Below are positions 1 to 9,136 of a stretch of DNA of 53,686 nt, piece by piece. The DNA comes from Verrucomicrobiota bacterium. GTDB lineage: Bacteria > Verrucomicrobiota > Verrucomicrobiia > Limisphaerales > SIBE01. Both the position numbers and the translations under genes were made by a program. The stretch lies in the NCBI GenBank assembly GCA_021733945.1, contig JAIPJX010000013.1:1-53686 (forward strand). Direction: 5' to 3'. The notes beneath the pieces were generated by a model that had not been told where the DNA came from, ran no database searches, and saw only the letters and a program-made list of their open reading frames with translations. Each line of letters opens with the position of its first letter. Within the stretch, counting starts at the first letter, position 1.

Positions 1-2520
1 GGCACCCTGATCTCCCGCCAGGCTCACCTCCCCGGCCTTGAGCCCGGTGACCCCATCCGGAAACCGCAACTCCAGCTTGACCGGTTCCGAAAACCCAAAA
101 AGACGTTCCACCGCGACGGACACCCCCTGTTTGCCTCCCGACCGCATTTCCACGGCACCCGGCGGCACAACCATCCGGATCGGATGTTGCGCAACCCGCA
201 ACCGGATCAACGGAGAATAGGCGGTCACCGATGTTTCGCTGGGCTGCACGCCCTTCAATGCCTCCCGTGCTTTCTTTGTCGCTTCCTCGTCCCCAGCTTC
301 TTCAGCGGTTTTTACTGCCGCTTCAAGCGTTGCCACCCGATCCGCCGAGGCCCTCTGGTATTTGCCATTGGTCTGCCCAAAAAAATGGAATGTGAACTCT
401 CCGACCGGCACTTTCAAATCGGTCAGATTCAGCTGCGTCATTGCATTGGTTTCGCCCGCCTTGACTTGAAACTCCCTGAGCTTGGCAATCCTGGAATCGC
501 CTCCCGCCAGCATTTTGATCTCCCCATTGAAGTCTCCCCTCCGAATCACAGTGACCGGAATTTCAAGAACACCGCCCACCCAGCTTTCCCGAAGCGTGGC
601 GGGCTCCACCCGAATCTCAATCGGCGCGGCTTCCACTTCGCTGACACCAAGAACCACCTCCCGTGTCGATCGGGACTTCACGGATTCCGCATTATAATCC
701 CCTACCGTCCAGATCACTCCGGCCCCGGAAGCCTCCCTCACCTGTTCAACATCGCCAACACGCCCCCGTCCGACAATACGCACCGGTCCCGCGTATCCCG
801 ACGCGCCCTCCTCCGCGCTCAGCATCAGCGTGGCGCTCGTCTCACCCGGGGGAACAATTGCTTCCCGGCAACTGACACCCGGGGGAAGTCCCTCTGCGTT
901 CACCAGGATTTCGCCATCAAAGCCATCCCTCCGCATCGCCACCACCCGGACCGGAAGGTTCCCACCTTTGCGGATGAAGGGTGTCCATTGAGGGACATCC
1001 TTGCGATCGGCCGGCCCGGGCGAAACCGGCATCGCGACAAGATCAAATCCGGGGTTTTCCCTCCGGATCACCAGACGGTATTCCAGCCGTGCATCCGCTC
1101 CCGAATGCCGGAAGAGATCCCGCACCTCCACCCGATAGGAACCCTCTTCGCCGACCTGAAACCGCCATTGCGGATCGCGGCTCCGGGTGTCGAACTCGCG
1201 CCCCCCCGCATTCGTATCCGATTGATACAATTCCTGAACATCCACATACGAGCTCCCGCCCTCCCCGCCGGGCTTCACACGTTGCACCAGCACGAAGGGA
1301 TTGGTTGGTCGCCCCAGTCTGTGGGATTGAATTTCAATCCAGAACACCTCCCCTTTCGTTGCATCAAATCCGACCCAATCCCGGTCGTTGGCCGGGAACA
1401 ACCGGCCGGACACCTCGCAGGGCACCGGAACCCTATTGGCGGACTCGGGGTTGTCGTTGGGTTCCTGTTCGATCACCACCGGATCCCTCGCCAACCCGAT
1501 GAACACGGGATTCGAAATTCGCGCCGTTTCACCGCCAAAACGATGTCGATAGGGCACCCCGACCAACGGCAGGGACGCGGGCTCGCGAAGGAACCTCCCG
1601 GTCCGCCCCGGTTCCGATTCCTGCGGCAAACGGATCTCGACCTCCAACGTCTCCAGCGGATTCCCGTTCACGGTGTATTCGGAGGGAATCGAGCCGGGAA
1701 GATTTCGCCCGTGAATCTGGTACAGAGCGGTTGACCCCGGAGCACCGGCTGCCGGCACCACAAAATCAATCCAGGGTCCGGTGCTGACGCACAGCCGATA
1801 GGCATACGCCTCGCCGCCGCGGAACAACTGATCGTGCACCTGGACCGTAAACTCTCCGGCGTCCGGAGCCGTGAAATCAATCAGCGAATCGGTCCCATTG
1901 CGGGCAACCTCTCGTCCCTTCGAATCAAAGACCACCACCACCGCGGTCATCCGTGAATCGATGGGAGCCGTCTCACAACGAATCACCAGGCGCCGTGCCG
2001 ACGCAACCTTGAATATGAAAAAATCGGACTGCCGTTCCTCCGCTCGTCCCGAGATCACGGTGTCCAGCGGAATATCCATCGCACTGGACGCCTCGTGATG
2101 ATCCCCCGACTCGACCATCGCGGGCAGATCACCCACTTCAAATGCCCGGGCATTGGAAATACCAAACCGGCCTGCCACCCGAACATCGTAAATTCCCGGA
2201 AGCGTTGCTTCACCGACGGTCACCAGGAACTTTCCCTCCAGGATCTTTCCGGAACTGAGAACCGGTTCCGCCGTGATGCCAGAATCCGTAAAACGAAGTT
2301 CCTGAGCTTCCTCAAGGTCATTTCCGGAGACGGTTACCTCGATCTGCGTTCCCACGGTTCCTCCCGGTGGGAAAATCGAATTGAGCCGGGCCAGAGGCAA
2401 TTCGGCACGCGTGATGCCGGGCAGTGCCCAGCCCAGGCAAAGCGCAACGAGAAACAGGGCGGAACACCGGCGCGAGGGCGTGCTTTTCCCGGAGGGGCAC
2501 ACTTGAAATTCTGCGGGCAT
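1..2520 (-). CDS. Secreted PPC-domain protein (3' end outside window)
   Basis: An uninterrupted reading frame of 840 codons runs from an ATG at 2520 off the left edge, so the C-terminus is missing. Residues about 20-46 form a signal peptide (hydrophobic FLVALCLGWALPG, then A-R-A). After it comes a TIG-like stretch (IFPPGGTVGTQIEVTVSG), then at least two beta-rich blocks resembling bacterial pre-peptidase C-terminal (PPC) domains, for example DFFIFKVASARRLVIRCET and GRLFPANDRDWVGFDATKG. These domains are known on exported proteins of Planctomycetota and Verrucomicrobiota, often beside DUF1549/DUF1553 genes. Here the gene starts 14 bp downstream of such a gene and on the same strand, so the two are probably co-transcribed. 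I see no catalytic domain in the visible part. A surface or periplasmic adhesion or binding role is inference. Confidence 0.8.
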   Translation of the reverse strand, partial: MPAEFQVCPSGKSTPSRRCSALFLVALCLGWALPGITRAELPLARLNSIFPPGGTVGTQIEVTVSGNDLEEAQELRFTDSGITAEPVLSSGKILEGKFLVTVGEATLPGIYDVRVAGRFGISNARAFEVGDLPAMVESGDHHEASSAMDIPLDTVISGRAEERQSDFFIFKVASARRLVIRCETAPIDSRMTAVVVVFDSKGREVARNGTDSLIDFTAPDAGEFTVQVHDQLFRGGEAYAYRLCVSTGPWIDFVVPAAGAPGSTALYQIHGRNLPGSIPSEYTVNGNPLETLEVEIRLPQESEPGRTGRFLREPASLPLVGVPYRHRFGGETARISNPVFIGLARDPVVIEQEPNDNPESANRVPVPCEVSGRLFPANDRDWVGFDATKGEVFWIEIQSHRLGRPTNPFVLVQRVKPGGEGGSSYVDVQELYQSDTNAGGREFDTRSRDPQWRFQVGEEGSYRVEVRDLFRHSGADARLEYRLVIRRENPGFDLVAMPVSPGPADRKDVPQWTPFIRKGGNLPVRVVAMRRDGFDGEILVNAEGLPPGVSCREAIVPPGETSATLMLSAEEGASGYAGPVRIVGRGRVGDVEQVREASGAGVIWTVGDYNAESVKSRSTREVVLGVSEVEAAPIEIRVEPATLRESWVGGVLEIPVTVIRRGDFNGEIKMLAGGDSRIAKLREFQVKAGETNAMTQLNLTDLKVPVGEFTFHFFGQTNGKYQRASADRVATLEAAVKTAEEAGDEEATKKAREALKGVQPSETSVTAYSPLIRLRVAQHPIRMVVPPGAVEMRSGGKQGVSVAVERLFGFSEPVKLELRFPDGVTGLKAGEVSLAGDQGA

Positions 2521-2534
2521 CAGGACTCTTGGTC

Positions 2535-5141
2535 TCAGTGATTAAAGAGGAACTCCTTGGTGTTCACCAAAGCCCAGACAATATCCTCATAAGCCTCGCG
2601 TTTGGCGGCCTGAGGATCCCCTTCCTGCCCCACGCGCTCCATCTTTCGGCTGATATGCGCATTCGCCAGCACATACTCCTCTGCCTTGGGCTCCCGCGCA
2701 AACGCCAGGAGATACAGCTCGCGCAGTTTCTGCTCGTCGCTCCGCTCCGTGTCCTTTGCCAGCAGGGCGGGCCGCCCCGAATCGCTGGAAAGTTTCTCCT
2801 GAATATCCTTGGCGTTGAGCAGATGGAGGCTTTGCGCGAGGCTGGCATCCTGGGAACGCTCGCATTCGCAGGCGCTCGACATATCGGGCCGCCCAAAAAC
2901 CGTCAGGAAATAGGAACCCTCGTTGTAACTGTTGTCCGGGAGTTGCACCGCCCGGGTACCGTCCGGCAACCCTTTAAAAGGGGTCTGAGCGTTGGCAAGA
3001 CGATTCACCGAGTCCAACAACACCTCCGCCGTCAACCGTTTGGGGTAGTATCGGGAGAAATTCTGACGGTCCACGCCGTTGTGTTCATTGGGAATGGCAC
3101 TCAACTGATAGGTACTGGAACGGCAGATGGTCCGCACCAGGTCCTTCAGATCAAATCCACTCTCGGCAAAATGCCTCGCCAGCGCTTTCAGCAGATCCGG
3201 ATTGGTCGCCGGGTTGGTCTCGCGCATGTCGTCCTCCGGCTCGACCAGGCCACGATTAAAAAAGTGTTTCCAATACCGGTTGACCAACGACGGCGCGAAG
3301 AATGGGTTCTCGGGATCGGACATCCAATCGGCAAGCGCCCCCCGTGGATCATCATCCGGTGACAACTGGAAAGGCGCAGCGCCCAGTCCTGCCGGGCGCA
3401 CCTTGGACTTGGTTTTGATGTTCACCGCTTCGGCCACACCCCGCCTGTGAAAGATCATTTCTTCACCGGGTTCAATCCCACCCTTGCGCCCCACCTGGCT
3501 GAAAAACGCCGCGAAGCCATAATAATCCTGCTGACTCCAGCGTTCATACGGATGGTGATGACACTGCGCACATTTCAACCGCGTTCCCAGGAACAGCTGC
3601 GCCGTGTCCTCCAACTGCGCGGTCGAGTCACGGGTCTGCCGATACCAGGCCACCGGAGGGTTTTGATCGATCTGACCCGAGGCAGCCACGATTTCCCGTG
3701 CAAACTGGTCAAACGGTTTGTTGTCATACAACCCATCCCGGATCCAGGAATAAAACGCGAAGGTCCCGCGGGCGTGGGTGTCATTCGAGCGTTTGTTCCT
3801 CAGGAGCGCGCTCCATTTGTTGGCAAAAAAATCGGCATACCCACCGTCCTGCAACAACCGGTCAATGCACCGATCCCTCCTGGATGCGTCTGATTGCGCC
3901 AGAAACTCGGCGGTTTCCGCAGGCGTCGGCAGCCGCCCGGTGATATCCAGCGTGACACGCCTGAGAAAGGTTTCATCGTCACACACCGGGGAGGGCGGCA
4001 TGCCGACCGTTTTGAGCTTCCCGAAGACCAGTTCATCGATGAAATTTCGAACCGGAGGCAGATCCACCACCCCGGCACCCAGGGGGACCGTTGCCCGAAA
4101 AACCGCCACCTTGGCCTGGTAACGCACCATGACCGCCACGTCCCCGGGCTGCGAAAACAACCGGACATGTCCCTGGGAATCCACCTCGGCCATCTCCTTG
4201 TCGTTTGGTTCATACAATGCGCTGCGGGTCACGTCTTCACGCGACCCATCCGAATAAAGCGCCGTAACCACAAGTTGTTGAGGACTTTCCATCGGCATGG
4301 TCCGCTGCTTGGGCACCACGTCAATCCCCACCACGGTTGGGTCGCTTGCTTTGCCGAACGGCATGCCCTGCCGAATCCAGCGTACCAGCAACCGGTAATC
4401 GTCCGAATCCGATTCAATGCGTTTCCCACCACCGTGAGGCAGGGTGCCCACCGCTTTGAGCAGCAAAAGGCTGTTCTCCGGCGCGGCCGGAAAGAGGCGT
4501 CGTCCCCGCGCTTCCTTCACCAGATGTTCGAAGTCTTCAGCGGGCTCGAATCCAAGAAGGGAGAGTCTGAACCCGTTCTGCCCCCCGGATTTGCCATGGC
4601 ACCCGCCGCCGTTGCAGCCCGCCTTGGTAAACACAGGAACAATCTGATTGGCGAAATTCACCGGAGTGACCGATTCGACGTCCTCCACGGTCACCTCGAT
4701 TGAGGCCTCCAAGCCGGGCGCACTTGCCACAATCCGCGCTTTTCCGTTCGCCACTGGAGTGACCATGCCTCCGGCATCGACCCGGACCCGATCTTCCGGT
4801 TCGACCCGAAAAACAACCGATCGCGTCAGATCCCGCAAACCACCCGAAACCAGCATCGCGGAAACCAGGATCTGCTGCCTGGCGTCGCTGCCCCTGAGAT
4901 GAAGCCCTTCTGACGGATCGGAGGCTTCGAGGTCCTTGTAATGAATCCTAAGCTCAACCACGTCGGTTGCCTGATCCGCCACTGCGCCCAACGACAGCGG
5001 AAGGATCCAGCACATGACCCAACTCACAAGCAACCAGGCACCCGGCGGGCCCAACCGCGGTCTTCTCAATCCGCGCGTCTTCGAAGGCGCCCCTGCCCTC
5101 TGCTCACCCGGTTGAGGCTGAAGTCCAAAAAACGTTCGCAT
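2535..5141 (-). CDS. Secreted DUF1549/DUF1553 (PSD1-type) cytochrome-like protein
   Basis: 868 residues. The N-terminus has a long basic region followed by a hydrophobic signal segment (about 35-55). A later Met inside that segment is an alternative start. Residues about 60-155 resemble a bacterial Ig-like group 2 domain. Residues about 160-265 resemble a PSCyt1 domain, but the haem-like motif is CNGGGCH (176-182), with four residues between the cysteines instead of two. A second Ig-like stretch follows. DUF1549 begins near 365 (FIDELVFGKL) and carries a canonical CAQCH at 524-528. DUF1553 covers about 590-850 (NPFFAPSLVNRYWKHFFNRG). This architecture is characteristic of Planctomycetota and Verrucomicrobiota. 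The biochemical function is unknown, and electron transfer or polymer breakdown in the periplasm is only suggested. The gene is followed at once by the PPC-domain gene. Confidence 0.9.
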   Translation of the reverse strand: MRTFFGLQPQPGEQRAGAPSKTRGLRRPRLGPPGAWLLVSWVMCWILPLSLGAVADQATDVVELRIHYKDLEASDPSEGLHLRGSDARQQILVSAMLVSGGLRDLTRSVVFRVEPEDRVRVDAGGMVTPVANGKARIVASAPGLEASIEVTVEDVESVTPVNFANQIVPVFTKAGCNGGGCHGKSGGQNGFRLSLLGFEPAEDFEHLVKEARGRRLFPAAPENSLLLLKAVGTLPHGGGKRIESDSDDYRLLVRWIRQGMPFGKASDPTVVGIDVVPKQRTMPMESPQQLVVTALYSDGSREDVTRSALYEPNDKEMAEVDSQGHVRLFSQPGDVAVMVRYQAKVAVFRATVPLGAGVVDLPPVRNFIDELVFGKLKTVGMPPSPVCDDETFLRRVTLDITGRLPTPAETAEFLAQSDASRRDRCIDRLLQDGGYADFFANKWSALLRNKRSNDTHARGTFAFYSWIRDGLYDNKPFDQFAREIVAASGQIDQNPPVAWYRQTRDSTAQLEDTAQLFLGTRLKCAQCHHHPYERWSQQDYYGFAAFFSQVGRKGGIEPGEEMIFHRRGVAEAVNIKTKSKVRPAGLGAAPFQLSPDDDPRGALADWMSDPENPFFAPSLVNRYWKHFFNRGLVEPEDDMRETNPATNPDLLKALARHFAESGFDLKDLVRTICRSSTYQLSAIPNEHNGVDRQNFSRYYPKRLTAEVLLDSVNRLANAQTPFKGLPDGTRAVQLPDNSYNEGSYFLTVFGRPDMSSACECERSQDASLAQSLHLLNAKDIQEKLSSDSGRPALLAKDTERSDEQKLRELYLLAFAREPKAEEYVLANAHISRKMERVGQEGDPQAAKREAYEDIVWALVNTKEFLFNH

Positions 5142-5220
5142 AAACTTGCAGGCATCCTGCCATTTTCGATCAACGGTTGTGGAACAATTCGAGATTCGAA
5201 CTCCCCAAGTACGAAGTCAA

Positions 5221-5256
5221 GCCTCGATGCGGGGACCGTGCCTCGATGCGGGGACC
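5221..5256. repeat. Short tandem direct repeat, 17 bp x 2
   Basis: The 17-base unit gcctcgatgcggggacc occurs at 5221-5237 and again at 5240-5256, separated by gt. It lies between the divergent DUF1549 gene and the small exported protein gene, 41 bp upstream of the latter's ATG. A TTGACA hexamer follows at 5263-5268, but I cannot find a convincing -10 at the right distance. It could be a regulator binding site in direct-repeat arrangement or simple slippage. Confidence 0.75.
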
Positions 5257-5296
5257 TGTACATTGACAATATTCTGAAATATGATCGAGTTGAAGA

Positions 5297-5638
5297 ATGA
5301 GAACCCAGCTCCTGTATATACTGTTCGGCCTTTCGTTGGCGATCCCGGCTGCAGCACAGGACACCGCACGCACCAAAACCGAACTCCAAACGAGGACCAA
5401 CCAAAAAGGTGCCGAGTTGCTCGCGCAACCACGCTCCAAGACTGCCCCCAATCTCACACCCAAACGATCCAAGGTATCGGCCGGAGGCGTCATCGGGGAA
5501 CTGATCAAATTGCGCCACCCGGTAACCGTGCTTGGGCAGCCCGAGGATACGCCGACGGCTGCGCCAACGGATCAAGTCTATCGGGACCCCGCCACGGAAC
5601 AACCAAAGGGTTTCGTCCTGCTTTCCATTCGATTCTGA
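5297..5638 (+). CDS. Small exported hypothetical protein
   Basis: 113 residues with a clear Sec signal peptide (MRTQLLYILFGLSLAIPAAA followed by QDTA, cleavage expected after AAA near residue 20). The mature part is about 93 residues, polar, basic and proline/threonine-rich in the middle, with a hydrophobic C-terminal end (GFVLLSIRF). I do not recognise a family. It is divergent from the DUF1549 gene, with 155 bp between the two starts. It is more likely real than chance because a signal peptide sits exactly at the start codon and no better frame opposes it. It is followed by a 223-bp gap before cheR. Confidence 0.55.
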   Translation: MRTQLLYILFGLSLAIPAAAQDTARTKTELQTRTNQKGAELLAQPRSKTAPNLTPKRSKVSAGGVIGELIKLRHPVTVLGQPEDTPTAAPTDQVYRDPATEQPKGFVLLSIRF

Positions 5639-5737
5639 AGCAAACGCCCCCGGTTCCTGATCGGCGCCGCTCGATTGTCCATCCCCGAGTGCCTGCGCAC
5701 ACGAATGGAGGCTTGCAATCCGAGTCACAATACCAGA

Positions 5738-5800
5738 TAACCGCAAGGTGGTTACAGCGTTTTTGGGAGTAAAAGCCGATGCCCCGTTCGTATGGGGCAT
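5738..5800 (+). other. Two small hairpins in the cheR upstream region
   Basis: Two inverted repeats lie close together upstream of cheR: TAACC/GGTTA (5738-5742 and 5750-5754) and ATGCCCC/GGGGCAT (5779-5785 and 5794-5800, 8-base loop). The second has no T-run after it, so it is not a canonical intrinsic terminator for the small gene that ends at 5638. They may form leader RNA structure. I cannot match them to a known riboswitch class. The rest of the 5639-5861 gap shows no gene. Confidence 0.35.
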
Positions 5801-5861
5801 TCTGACCCCGAATCCACCGGAAACGAAGTTGCCCGATAGATACTAAAAACCGGCAAACCGA

Positions 5862-6689
5862 ATGCCCATCAACGAACCCGAGTTTGAATACGTGAGGGAG
5901 CTGACGCGCTCCCGTGCGGGTGTCGTTCTGAAGGAGAAGGAACGTTTTCTGGCCGAGGCACGACTCACCCCGCTGGCCAAACAGAACGGCCTCGGATCGG
6001 TCAGTGAGTTCATCGGGCTCCTCCAGAACGGCGAACCCAACGGTTTGCACGACCTGGCGCTGGATGCCCTGCTGCCCAAGGACACGGCGTTCTTCAGAGA
6101 CACCCATCCGTTCGAACTGCTCCGCACCCACTTGATACGCAATCTGGAGATGCGTCGATCGCACGAAAACCGACTCCGGATCTGGTGCGCGGGTTGTTCA
6201 AGCGGCCAGGAACCGTATTCGATCGCCATGGTGATCGGACGCTATTTCTCCCAGCTCCTGAAATGGGACATTGAGATATACGGCACGGACATCTCTACCG
6301 AAGCCCTCGAGATTGCGCAACGCGGCAGCTACAACAAGATTGAGGTCAATCGAGGCGTGCCCTCCAATTACCTCAAGGAATTTTTTCATTCAGACGAAAA
6401 CAACTGGGCCTTGAACGACGATCTGAAGAAGGTGGTGGTCTTCGAACCCCTCAACCTCTGCCAGGACTGGCCGGAATTGGAGAAGATCGACATGATTTTC
6501 ATGAGGAATGTCCTGGAACACCTCACCCCGGAACGCAGAAAATTCATTCTTGAGAATGTAAGAAGAATCATCAAACCCGATGGATACCTGTTCCTGGGAT
6601 CCCGCGAAACGCTGGAAGAATCTGACATCGGCTTTCAAATGGTGCCTGCCGAGAAATCCGTCTACTTCCAACCCACCGGAGGATTCTGA
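5862..6689 (+). CDS. CheR-type protein-glutamate O-methyltransferase
   Basis: 275 residues, the normal size for a CheR catalytic unit. CheR transfers a methyl group from S-adenosylmethionine to glutamates of chemoreceptors. The N-terminal helical domain ends in KDTAFFRD (about 73-80, matching the usual NETxFFRD). The SAM-binding motif IWCAGCSSGQEPYS lies near 106, YGTDIS near 142, and NVLEHLTPERR near 214 replaces the common NVLIYF. No receptor, CheB, CheA or tetrapeptide-repeat tail is nearby. The next gene on the same strand is an HDOD protein 192 bp downstream. The substrate is therefore unknown: it may be a distant receptor or a non-chemotaxis signalling protein. Confidence 0.92.
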   Translation: MPINEPEFEYVRELTRSRAGVVLKEKERFLAEARLTPLAKQNGLGSVSEFIGLLQNGEPNGLHDLALDALLPKDTAFFRDTHPFELLRTHLIRNLEMRRSHENRLRIWCAGCSSGQEPYSIAMVIGRYFSQLLKWDIEIYGTDISTEALEIAQRGSYNKIEVNRGVPSNYLKEFFHSDENNWALNDDLKKVVVFEPLNLCQDWPELEKIDMIFMRNVLEHLTPERRKFILENVRRIIKPDGYLFLGSRETLEESDIGFQMVPAEKSVYFQPTGGF

Positions 6690-6881
6690 ACCATCGACAT
6701 CCCTTTCGCGCCCCAAACCCGTGCCACCCAAACCCAAATACCTCGTCCGAGAACACCTGGAGCGCCTGCCGGGCAACTCCCTTCCCTTCATGAGACTGAC
6801 GACATCCCGCAAACGCAAGACCCGGCCCTGGACGCCGATCGCCCACAAACAAAGCATCAATCAGGACTTCTCAGCGGCCCT

Positions 6882-7733
6882 ATGCAACTAATCGACCTGA
6901 ACGAACTCGTCGCAAAAGCCGACGAGCTCCAACCGCTGCCCGCCAGCGCCACAAAACTGGTCTCCCTCATCAACAGCGGTGAGGCCGATGTGGATGAAAT
7001 CACCAAGATCATCAGCCTCGACCCGGCAATGACCGTGCGATTGCTCCGCGCGGCAAACTCCGCATTCGCAGGTTCCGCCATGGTGATCAGCACCATCAGC
7101 GAGGCTGTTTCCAGGCTCGGCACCCAGCGCATCCTTTCTCTCGCTGTGGCTTCCCATGCCCGCTCCATGATGCGCACGGAAATGACCGCCTACGGACTCA
7201 ATGAAGGGGACCTTTGGCGCCACTCGGTCATTTCAATGATCGCTGCCGAAACATCGGCCAAATTCTGCAAATCCGTCGTGCCTCCGGCCGCCTACACCGC
7301 CGCGCTCCTGCACGACATCGGCAAACTGGTCATGGCGAGGTTTCTTACGGAGGACATTCTGCTTCTTCTGGAGCAGGCTCGCGACGAGGGCAACCTCCCC
7401 CCGCTGGAAGCCGAGGCAAGAATCCTCCAGGTACATCATGGCGAACTCGGCGGCTTGATCGCCCAACACTGGGAACTGCCCGAAAACATCGTCAAGGGCA
7501 TTACGTTCCACCACAATCCGGACGATGGAGACGACCTGATCTGCGATGCGGTTCATCTGGCCAATGCCGTAGCCAAACGGGTCGCGAATGAATCTGACAC
7601 CGAACTACCCACAACGGATGTCGAACCCGGTGCCGTCAAACGTCTGGGATTTGACATGAAGAGATTTGACGAGCTCTGCGAAAAGGCGAAAGCCGCCTTC
7701 GAGAAAATCAGCGCTCTGTACGGAACCGGTTAG
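6882..7733 (+). CDS. HDOD domain signalling protein
   Basis: 283 residues made almost entirely of one HDOD domain (about 15-215). HDOD is a relative of the HD phosphohydrolase fold in which the metal-binding residues are usually incomplete, and it is found in bacterial signal transduction proteins. Recognisable segments are LPASATKLVSLIN near 18, DPAMTVRLLRAANSAF near 47, AVSRLGTQRILSLAV near 73, ALLHDIGKLVM near 140 and LPENIVKGITFHHNP near 203. The C-terminal 60 residues are helical and unassigned. The gene follows cheR, suggesting a shared signalling role. A second HDOD protein, fused to a receiver domain, is encoded at 44960-46192. Confidence 0.88.
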   Translation: MQLIDLNELVAKADELQPLPASATKLVSLINSGEADVDEITKIISLDPAMTVRLLRAANSAFAGSAMVISTISEAVSRLGTQRILSLAVASHARSMMRTEMTAYGLNEGDLWRHSVISMIAAETSAKFCKSVVPPAAYTAALLHDIGKLVMARFLTEDILLLLEQARDEGNLPPLEAEARILQVHHGELGGLIAQHWELPENIVKGITFHHNPDDGDDLICDAVHLANAVAKRVANESDTELPTTDVEPGAVKRLGFDMKRFDELCEKAKAAFEKISALYGTG

Positions 7734-7824
7734 TTCGATCTCACAACCTCCCCCGTGCCCCCCACTCAGGAGGCAAGCCAGGGAGGTTTAACAGGCGGCA
7801 ACCCTCTTGACTGGAACTGAACTC

Positions 7825-9078
7825 ATGGCTGAACCCATTCCGAGAATCCCTCGCGCCCTGATCGAATCGCAGGTCACCTCCGCCGTGGCTTCCACGACCG
7901 CCTACGACATTCATACCCATCTCTACGATCCGGCCTTCGGGAACCTGCTCCTTTGGGGAATCGATGATTTGCTGGTTTACCACTATCTGGTGGCCGAGGT
8001 GTTTCGAGTCACCGACCTCCCAACCGAGACGTTCTGGAAGTTGTCCAAGACCCAGCAGGCCGACCTGATCTGGAACGAACTTTTTATCCAAAACTCTCCC
8101 ATCTCGGAAGCGTGCCGCGGTGTTTTGACCACTCTCAATCTCCTCGGACTCGACGTCCGACGCAGGGATCTCCCCGCATTACGGGCCTGGTTCAGCCAGT
8201 GGAAACTCGACGATTACGTCACCCGCTGCATGGAGCTCGGAGGCGTCCGGAAGATCTCGATGACCAATTCCCCCTTCGATCCGGAAGAACGGGCGGTTTG
8301 GGAACAGGGCTTCGGCAGGGACGACCGGTTCACAGCAGCCCTTCGGATCGATCCCCTGCTCCTGGAATGGCCCAAAACCTCGGGGCAACTCGCCGGGTGG
8401 GGGTATTCGGTTGAACCCGGATTGAACGACACAACCATTTCAGAAATCCGACGGTTCCTGGCCGACTGGACACGAAAGTTCAACGCCCAATACCTCATGG
8501 TGTCGTTGCCACCTGATTTTATGTTCCCCGGTCCCGGCCCGGAAGCGGTGCTCATCGAAAAAGCAATCCTCCCCCATTGCCGGGAACACGGCCTTCCCTT
8601 CGCCCTGATGATCGGGGTGCAGCGGGCCCAGAACCCAAGTTTGAGGCTCGCCGGAGACGGTTCCGGCCGATGCGATCTGACCGCCCTGGCCAATCTCTGT
8701 GCCGGTGCCCTCGAGAACAAATTCCTGGCCACCGTTCTCTCCCGGGAAAACCAGCATGAACTGGCGGTGCTCGCCCGCAAGTTCGGCAACCTGCACATCT
8801 TTGGCTGTTGGTGGTTCATGAACATTCCCTGGGTGGTGGAGGAAATGACCCGGATGCGCATCGAGCTCCTGGGGCTCAGCTTCACTCCCCAGCACTCCGA
8901 CGCACGCGTCCTGGACCAACTGATCTACAAATGGAGCCATTCCAGGCAGATCATCACCAAGGTCCTGGTTGAAAAATACGACGCACTCGCGGCAACCGGC
9001 TGGGAGCCCACCCAGAACGAAATCGCCCGCGATGTAAACAATCTCCTGGGTGGTGCCTTCGAGTCCTTTTGCAGGTGA
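7825..9078 (+). CDS. Uronate (glucuronate) isomerase-like amidohydrolase
   Basis: 417 residues from the ATG at 7825. An in-frame TTG at 7807 is possible but less likely. The protein resembles UxaC-type uronate isomerases of the amidohydrolase superfamily: AYDIHTHLYDPAF near residue 25 has the metal-binding HxH, LRIDPLLLEW lies in the middle, and GCWWFMNIPWVVEEM near 328 matches the GSAWWF region of UxaC, followed by SFTPQHSDARVL. UxaC interconverts glucuronate and fructuronate in hexuronate catabolism. It is shorter than E. coli UxaC (about 470) and divergent, so the exact sugar substrate is uncertain. A cupin gene lies just downstream on the opposite strand. No other uronate genes (UxaA/B, UxuA/B, KdgK) are in the window. 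Confidence 0.7.
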   Translation: MAEPIPRIPRALIESQVTSAVASTTAYDIHTHLYDPAFGNLLLWGIDDLLVYHYLVAEVFRVTDLPTETFWKLSKTQQADLIWNELFIQNSPISEACRGVLTTLNLLGLDVRRRDLPALRAWFSQWKLDDYVTRCMELGGVRKISMTNSPFDPEERAVWEQGFGRDDRFTAALRIDPLLLEWPKTSGQLAGWGYSVEPGLNDTTISEIRRFLADWTRKFNAQYLMVSLPPDFMFPGPGPEAVLIEKAILPHCREHGLPFALMIGVQRAQNPSLRLAGDGSGRCDLTALANLCAGALENKFLATVLSRENQHELAVLARKFGNLHIFGCWWFMNIPWVVEEMTRMRIELLGLSFTPQHSDARVLDQLIYKWSHSRQIITKVLVEKYDALAATGWEPTQNEIARDVNNLLGGAFESFCR

Positions 9079-9136
9079 CCCCGGCCCGCCGGCTCGTGGG
9101 GTTCGCTCCCGGCCTCCCGGCTCCCTCACCGAACGT

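Noticed and set aside
184-1734. Long plus-strand open frame (about 516 codons)
   Set aside because: It is antisense to the PPC-domain gene, whose translation has a signal peptide and domain-like beta structure. The plus frame is rich in His/Pro/Arg with no domain logic.
5700-5861. Cyclic di-GMP (GEMM) riboswitch upstream of cheR
   Set aside because: Hairpins are present, but the conserved GEMM loops and tetraloop/receptor elements are not found.
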